From assembly GCA_028583415.1 (NCBI GenBank), contig CM053274.1, positions 95,822,549 through 95,886,548 of the forward strand: 64,000 nt of DNA. The letters are read 5' to 3'. Source of the DNA: Protea cynaroides. Its lineage: Eukaryota > Streptophyta > Magnoliopsida > Proteales > Proteaceae. Position numbers and translations under genes: made by a program. A model generated the notes under the pieces. It was not told the origin of the DNA. It saw only the letters and a program-made list of their open reading frames with translations, and searched no databases. Each line of letters starts with the position of its first letter. The stretch's first letter is position 1. This document shows, piece by piece, positions 57,601 to 64,000 of the stretch.

Positions 57601-60600
57601 ACTATCCAAAACATCAACTACCACCCACAGGTTTCTGACATCATCAACCACACCCATTTAATTGACGGAAGAAACATAAAATAGTGAAAGTCATTTAAAC
57701 CCTTCTTATTTTAAATTGAGAAATGTTAAAATTACTAGTTTGTCCTTCTATCTTTTCACTCTCAGCCAAACCCTAATTCTAAATAACAGTGAAGGAAGAG
57801 GGGAGACTCGCCTCCGTCATAGTCTCCGTCGACTATCGCCTCCCCAATATTTTTTCAGTGTCTTCGTTTGGGATTTCCAGAAGATTGAAAAGAAATTGCT
57901 TCTCAATAATTCCATTTAGTCCATTTTCGAGAAGCTTTACGTATGTTTAAGGATGGTGAAATATGCATTTATGGTTGAGATATTTCCGGAGTGGACATAA
58001 GAAAAAACCCAAAATAAGATGATTGTTGACTAACCAGATTTTTCCCATATTTCTTTTCAAAAGCAAATAGCAAAAACCCAGAACAAGAAGGCAGACCATG
58101 TTTCAATGTTCAGATTTTCCCATATTTCTTTTCAAAAGCAAATAGCAAAAACCCAAAACAAGAAGGGAGACCATGTTTCAATGTTCAGATTTATGGAACC
58201 CCACGAGCTCCGACTTTTCAATCTTTACTAACCATCGAACTCAGGTTTTGAATATTTTGATTTCTAGTTTTGTTTTAGCAATCCTTTTAGAGGTGTAAGG
58301 CCTCTGTCCATCAGTTGGGAAGATGAAATTCAGTTGCAAAGTTCTTCGGGGTTTGTCGGAGAAGAAACCAAAACTAAGAGACAAAACCCCTTTTGAGAAC
58401 AGCCACCAGATTGGTATAAGAGAAGAAAACAAAAACAAAAAAAAAACCCAGTTTTTTCAAAAGGATTACCAAGCATAGTCAGGAGAAAAATTTGAACAAT
58501 CCGGTGAGCTCTGAGCTGTCAACATTGAATGGGAGACTACCCACAAAGAGTTTGAAATCAGGAGAGATTCTGTTCGGCTTCTTGCCCGAATTCAGATGAG
58601 ATGGCTACTTTAGGAGAGAAACGGGACGAAAAAAGGGTGTCGCAGCTCCTAGCCCTAGAAGGAATGAGAAGGAAATCCTAGTATGCCTGTTTCTACATTT
58701 AACAGAAGAAATTAGAGAGACAGTGCCAAAGAGAGTGATGGAAGGGTTCTGAGAATCTGAGTATTAGAAAAAGATAGGGTTTTAGAAGTGAGGGAAGGGA
58801 AGACTAGAGAAGACAAAGTCATGTTTGCTGCCGCTCTCGATAAGGTTCCAAGGAGTGAAAGGCAAGACTGGCGAGCAAGGGAGAGGGAAAAAGAAGACGA
58901 TGAGATATTTATGCAGGGTAAAATGGTCTTTTACCCTCACAATAAGGGCAGTATTGTCCTACAAAAAGTTGATGTAAGCTAACATCATCATCTAACGGGA
59001 GTCTCTTAACGGAATGGGTCTCCATGACTAACGGTGTTGATATTTGAGGTGGTAGTTGATGTCTTGATGATGTCAGAAACCTGTGGGTGGTAGATAATGT
59101 TATGGATAGTTTTTGGGTAGTACGTGAAATTTTTCCTTAATTTTATCCTAGTGGAAATTGAGACAAAAAACTAGAATTTAACCAAAAATATATTCAAAAT
59201 TATTAAAACTTTATGGAAGACCTCAAGCAAATTTGGTCATCAATTTTTCCAAATGTTGATTTTCCGATGAGTGAAGCATGTCTGGGTAAGGTTCCAGATG
59301 GTGGCTTTCCAGAAGCCAACTTTCAAAGGGCAAAAATGTGGGTGCAATGAGAGGAGTTAGTTTGGAATCTTTACCATCTCCAAGGTGAGAAGCAAAAGCT
59401 GGGGAAAGGCATGCTTCTCGGCTTCTCGATATTTAAGCGGAAAATATTCCAAACCAACTATCCTGGTTGGTCCGCCTTTTTGCTTTCAAAAAGCTGGATT
59501 CTGGTAGCCTACAAGCCAGGATCCCTTAAGCTTACCAAATTATACCCAAAAGAATAAAAATGCAGTCTCGCAATTTCATCCAAGTTAGGAACCATAGCTC
59601 TATTTCATGCAGGAATAATAATATAATTTCCCAGTTCTCATCACCAGAAAAGATTAAGAAACAGGAAACAAATAGCCAACAGTCATCATGAATACGTTAC
59701 ATGAATAAAAATACTGACCTCTCCATAATGTGTTTCCATCGTATTCATCTCTTCGAACTTATCATGCCCCCACTTTCGGTCATCTTTTGATTCCCACAAT
59801 CTCCGTCCACCAGGAGTGCGCCTGAATGCAGCACAAGAAATAAAATAAGATGACGCATTCCCTGCCTTTAGAAAAAGAAATATTTTACACAGAAAACAAA
59901 CAGTTTGGGCCCTGTTTGGTTAGAAATGAAGTACAATAAAACTTTCAGTGGTATAGTTAAGTAAGATGAAATGAAAATATATCACAGATGAAACTTTTCC
60001 ATTGGGGTGTTTGAATGGAAGCTGAATTGATACAAAGGGATATGAAAACAAGTGGGGCAAATAACATGAAGAAAGTCGGAGGCAAAAAAAATCTGGTTGC
60101 AAAGTGAAGTAAAAAAATTAGTTACCATAGTAAGTATGTTTCTAAGTTAGTTACACAATTCTATTAGGAAATGAATTATAAAAATATCCACTTTGTTTTT
60201 TGTTTCAATTTTATTTCACTTCTAACCAAACTGCGCCTTAAATTTAGGAAACTCCTGAAACTGGTAACTGAAGGTGAAGAAAATTAACACCAGTGGTAAA
60301 AAAAAGAAGAATTAGCTTGATGTGCTTTTGAACCAACAAGTATATTGCATTCCAACATATCCAACAGTCACAACTTAAATAATTTTCATATTCACAAAAT
60401 ATTTGTAGATTTTCACTCCAAATTATATTAATTTTTATACAATCAAAAAGTTAATTGTTCCCCGTGAAATAAAAGCCTGTTAGAGTAAAAAAAATGTTTT
60501 TTCTCGAGCTAAGGGGATTACATTGGGCTGAATCTCCATCAAAGCGACGAGCAACCTCTTCCAAAAAAAAAACTCTTGTTTAGCATTTCGGCTTCTGGTG

Positions 60601-63021
60601 GCTCTTTTTGGAACTATTCACTATTTCTACCTTCATTTCCCTAATAACTCTGATCATCATACTTCTAATAAATAAATAAAAGGGGGGGCATCCTGTTAGT
60701 TTATTTGTGAATCTGATATATGGCTCACACAAAAGTTCTTTCACAACAAAGAATTTATTTAAAGTGAGAAAAAACTTTGCTTCTGTTCAATCTTTAAGAC
60801 AATCAAGGCTTGTTGTTGCTAAGTACATATTCTTTGAGGCTTATTTGCAGTTCTCTCAGTTTCTCTTCATTTGCTATTGGTTCATACAGATTTTACACTT
60901 TCAAAAAAATCCATCCTACCCTTCCCCTCATTCTGTGGGCTTCCATTAACATTGGATTTGGCATGCCAACTTTCTTATAGAATTAGAATTATCTAAATGA
61001 TATAAGATTAATTCAGATGCTCATGTCACTTTCTTATTCACAGGATCCTCCATGCTACTCCCCAAACCTAGTAAGATGATCAGTTATTTATCATTTCTAT
61101 CTGACTAAAAAATGTTTGTTGATTGTTTGGATTACAGATTCATAAATGACTCTGTATATTAACATCTGTTCACATTGTTCCACCTGAACACTTAGAAGAA
61201 AAATAAATTGTGTGTTTTTTTTTTTTTTTTTTTGTGTTACTAATACCTTACATCATTCAACTAATAATGACACAATACCTTACATCATTCAACTAATAAT
61301 GACACTATTCATAAGTAATTCATTACGAAACCTTGCTGCTCAAAGCCTCGTAGCCACAACCAATAAGGAAGCCCTCATATAAGCCTTTACAATGATTAAC
61401 ATAACACATGTATTCAAAGGTCAAGAATTACACTCCAAAATTAATATTATAAAAATAAAAATAAGTTGACCAAAGTCAACAAGGAGTGTTTTGTTGGTTG
61501 GGAATTTCTATATTCACCAACGTAGAGGTTTTTCTTTATTCAGAAACTACCATATCTCCCTTTCACTCTCCCTTTGAATGCTTTGCACCATCTCAAATTC
61601 ATTAAATTCCAAATAACTTCTAGGACCAGTGTTCAAGGGCACGGAATCAGGCAAGAAATCGGCCCTAGTCTGGTTCGGGATCGACCTGGGATCGGTCCCC
61701 AATTCCCTGAATATACCTTACCTCATACAGGATCGGTCCTTGCCCACCGTGTTGACATGCCTGCTGCACGGGATCAGTTGGGGGTAATCTCAATCTGGAT
61801 CATTCGATCCGATCCGATCCAATCCCTAAAACTTTATCCAGGACACCACTAAACTGCTACTTTAAAATAGACAATAAAACATTAATTAATACTATGAATG
61901 CAAATTATGGTCTCTTTTGCATAATTGGATTTGATTGGATTGTTGCACACCGGAGGGGGGGGGGGGGGGGGTTGTTGCTTCAAAAGTGATTGGTGGCTTG
62001 TCGAACTTAAACTCAACCAAGTGGATAGAAAACGGCAAGCAAGTGAGAAGCTAGACAAGTACTGTGATCCAGTTGTGAGAACCTTAATTTATGTTTGCAA
62101 CTGGCCAAATGCCACTTAAACTTTTAAAACTTGAAAACTAGAGACTGCGGAAAGAATCTCAATAATATAGGCAAACATATATATTGACCAAAAAAAAAAG
62201 ATTAGCACGATCATTAACATTTACTCACCCACATCATAGGTTTTGAATATATCTTCCAATTCAGGAAAAAATGCCAGGAAACCAAAGTTCGGAATGCAAC
62301 AAACGAAAGCCAAAGCACGTGACATGTTAAGCACCCAAACGGATATAGCATTTCGCTCATCTTTATTTTCATTTCTACTCCTAAAAAAATATGTTGCTGA
62401 TTATGTGTCAAAGTTTAGTGTTTGCCTTATAGTTTTGGCATGTACCACTTAAAACAAATAAAGCATTAATTTTGGTGAACAAACAGAAGTATCAATGAAT
62501 TAAAATCAGTACCTGTGTCTGCCGCCACCATTGTCTCTGAAACGGTCATCATGCATGTAAAAAGCACCAGCAGTCGGCACAGCGAATGGCTCGTTCTCCT
62601 TCTTCTCATCTTCCACCTGATTCTGATTATTACTGTGAAATTCGCTTGGTTCATCACTTGATCTTCCCCCGTCTCCAACAGAACCTGGCGCTGAGACCTG
62701 AACCTCGACTGCACCTGCATCAACATCAGCTCTACCCTCAAAATCCACTGCTTCTTCAACTTCTTCTTCTTCCTCTTCCATTTCCTCCTCAACCTCTTCT
62801 TCTATCTCATATTCTTCGTCATCATACGCAGGTGCTCCACCTTCACCCTCCGATTCACCATCCGATTCGGTCCCAAGCCTCGGATCCTTCCTCGGCAACT
62901 TCTCTATCTCCTCTCCATCTCCTTCCTCATCATCACTCGCTTCCCTCCTCCGCATCGCCAACGGCAACATCGCCTCCTCTGGATCGCTCTCATACTCAAT
63001 TTCTTCCCCACCTTCCGCCAT
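54607..63021 (-). CDS. MLN51/Barentsz (CASC3)-like exon-junction-complex protein
   Basis: Nine coding exons in frame: 63021-62513, 59821-59719, 57479-57274, 57153-56315, 56066-55952, 55635-55513, 55021-54966, 54848-54803, 54634-54607; 2025 nt, 674 aa. Family role: binds eIF4A3 with RNA in the exon junction complex, linking splicing to mRNA export, localisation, translation and decay. The N-terminus is strongly acidic (EEEVEEEMEEEEEEVEE at 73-90). The Btz/SELOR region (about 148-205) is split over exons 1 and 2: AGAFYMHDDRF, then RRTPGGRRLWESKDDRKWGH. Exon 3 is basic and RG-rich (GHYRGRGKN, VRGRGPRKYEPRFKKR). Exon 4 is a long disordered Pro/Gln/Ser region. Short exons 5-9 encode the conserved plant C-terminus ending RYSEMNFGQ. 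Phases agree at every junction. It resembles Arabidopsis At1g15280/At1g80000 in layout. The last exon has only nine sense codons. Confidence 0.9.
55904..55940. repeat. Compound G(n)(GA)n microsatellite in MLN51 intron 5
   Basis: A run of about 14 G is followed by about 10 GA units. In transcript sense it begins some 10 nt after the exon-5 donor (TG|GTATGT at 55951). Confidence 0.75.
57574..59136. mobile_element. TIR transposon derivative in MLN51 intron 2, 1.56 kb
   Basis: The left end AGGAAAAATTTCACGTTCTA and the complement of the right end AGGAAAAATTTCACGTACTA run on as inverted repeats for about 80 bp (CAAAAACTATCCA, CTACCACCCACAGGTTTCTG, ACATCATCAA). The 8-bp target duplication TTAATTTT is exact at 57566-57573 and 59137-59144. 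The interior has a tandem duplication of about 77 bp (58044-58190: TTCCCATATTTCTTTTCAAA repeated) and stretches of gene-like composition (57770-57920, 58310-58400). No intact transposase. Superfamily uncertain: 8 bp suggests hAT, the long arms suggest a Mutator-like element. Confidence 0.7.
59908..60237. mobile_element. hAT-like MITE in MLN51 intron 1, 330 bp
   Basis: Left end GGCCCTGTTTGGTTAGAAAT and complement of right end GGCGCAGTTTGGTTAGAAGT are matching inverted termini extending about 35 bp. The termini resemble the 'GGxCCxGTTTGG' ends of many plant hAT MITEs. No clear target duplication. Confidence 0.55.
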
Positions 63022-63400
63022 CTACTCTTCAACCAGCCTAATCCTGAATCTCAATCAAATCCAACAACACCCCCTAAAATACGAACTTTATCCAAAACCT
63101 CACAACTTCATGACGATTTCGCTAAGCAAATCTAATTTTCTCGATCCAGATTGAATGAAAGCCAACCTGACATGATTGAAAACCAATTTGAAGATCTAAA
63201 ATGGCTTGATATCGATCTAGGGTTTCAAGTCCGATCCAGACTTTTCCCTTGATAAAACCAAGAGACCTTGCGAGATAAGATTTTTATTTTCGTTCTTTCA
63301 TCGCAACTCGGAGAGGAGGTAGTTTGTTCGTTCCTTGTCCAACATGGACTCGAACATCCCCCTCGAACGTGACGCAAAATTTAGGTACTTTAGGGCAGTT
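63022..63400 (-). promoter_or_regulatory. MLN51 gene 5' UTR and promoter region
   Basis: Sequence upstream of ATG 63021 is leader-like (C/T-rich in transcript sense) up to about 63360. A leader intron acceptor (GAGATTCAG at about 63043) is possible. No TATA box is obvious. Confidence 0.35.
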
Positions 63401-63459
63401 GGGTCAATTCACAAAAACATAATAAGGATGAAAAAAAAAGAGACATAAGCATCATGTAA

Positions 63460-63737
63460 GGTTCCGTTTGTTTTAATGTAAAATTTTACATAAAAAATTA
63501 TGCAAAAATTTTTTGAAGATCATCCTTTCTTAAGGTTACGTTTATTTTAATGTAAAGTTTTACATATAAAATCATATGTAAATTTTTTTTGAATGTATGC
63601 TCTATTAAGTAAAAGAAAGATGAAGTTATTTTTCTATTTCTCTTAGATCACTATATTTTCTATCTTGAGATTAAATATTTAAAAAAATTCAATATAAAAT
63701 ATCACATATAAAATTTATGTAAAAACAAACGGAGCTT
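63460..63737. mobile_element. MITE with 'CCGTTTGTTTT' termini, 278 bp
   Basis: Left GGTTCCGTTTGTTTTAATGT and complement of right AAGCTCCGTTTGTTTTTACA are inverted termini. The left arm is itself duplicated (63461 and 63534: GTTCCGTTTGTTTTAATGTA / GTTACGTTTATTTTAATGTA). Related single ends occur at about 39478. Confidence 0.5.
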
Positions 63738-63857
63738 AAATAATTTTGTATTTACGGCATGAGTCAAGTTTTAAAAATAAACAAATCTAAGCCCAAAAGA
63801 AAGTCAATTTAAAGCATTCATAAAAAAAAATTATTTGAAGCCCTTATTAATTCAAAG

Positions 63858-64000
63858 GTAAATTACATACACACCCCTTCTACTGTAGTGAAACTACATA
63901 GAACAATCCTGCTTTACAAAAATTACATAGAATACCCCTCTAACAATGGTATCATTCAATCTCACTCACATCGTTACTTTCAACTTAACGACAAATGATC
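63858..64000. mobile_element. TIR element terminus, cut by window edge
   Basis: Starts GGTAAATTACATACACACCC and continues with 'ACTACATAGAACAATCC' and 'ATTACATAGAATACCCC' blocks, the same style as the arm of the element in the DLK2 intron (GGATAAATTACAT...). The other end lies outside the window. Confidence 0.35.

Noticed and set aside
62586..63041. 151-aa plus-strand open frame rich in Leu, His and Pro
   Set aside because: Antisense shadow of exon 1 of the MLN51 gene, caused by the Glu/Asp-rich codons of that exon.

Overview
This window is nuclear DNA of a flowering plant. It is AT-rich and gene-poor, with six protein genes in 64 kb. They carry GT-AG introns up to 9.5 kb and lie in a background of LTR-element debris, MITEs, microsatellites and minisatellites. 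The encoded proteins are plant-specific families (DLK2, VIL1/VRN5, DUF538, a plant HMA protein). Nothing looks like a grass. The repeat style and long introns would suit a woody early-diverging eudicot or magnoliid, but the species is inferred only loosely.

All six genes are read from the minus strand, so the layout is easiest from right to left. (1) 54607-63021: an MLN51/Barentsz-type exon-junction-complex protein, nine coding exons, 674 aa. (2) 49266-50098: a 137-aa heavy-metal-associated (HMA) domain protein, three exons. (3) 46667-47134: a secreted DUF538 protein, one exon. (4) 25096-37118: VIL1/VRN5 (PHD, FNIII and VEL domains), 728 aa; a 31-nt first coding exon is separated from the rest by a 9.46-kb intron. 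(5) 14977-16525: DLK2, a D14/KAI2-family alpha/beta-hydrolase, two exons. (6) 2791-5902 plus a 5' UTR exon: a Golgi-type GT4 glycosyltransferase whose last exon or exons are not visible in the window.

DLK2, VIL1 and the HMA gene are also near neighbours in Arabidopsis (At3g24420, At3g24440, At3g24450, from memory). This looks like old conserved microsynteny, with the DUF538 gene in addition.

Between and inside the genes are: a 2.1-kb coding-poor copia-type LTR element (10616-12714) and a 1.3-kb TRIM-like LTR element with a minisatellite interior inside the VIL1 intron (33447-34769). There is also a family of foldback MITEs of about 160-245 bp, six copies here, each with a 9-bp target duplication (Mutator-like). 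Other TIR elements sit in introns of DLK2 and the MLN51 gene, with a hAT-like MITE near the left edge. Copia gag and RTE-type LINE remnants are present, as is a higher-order minisatellite at 42.9-43.6 kb. No rRNA, CRISPR or convincing tRNA gene was seen. The genes are individually regulated plant units; there are no operons.
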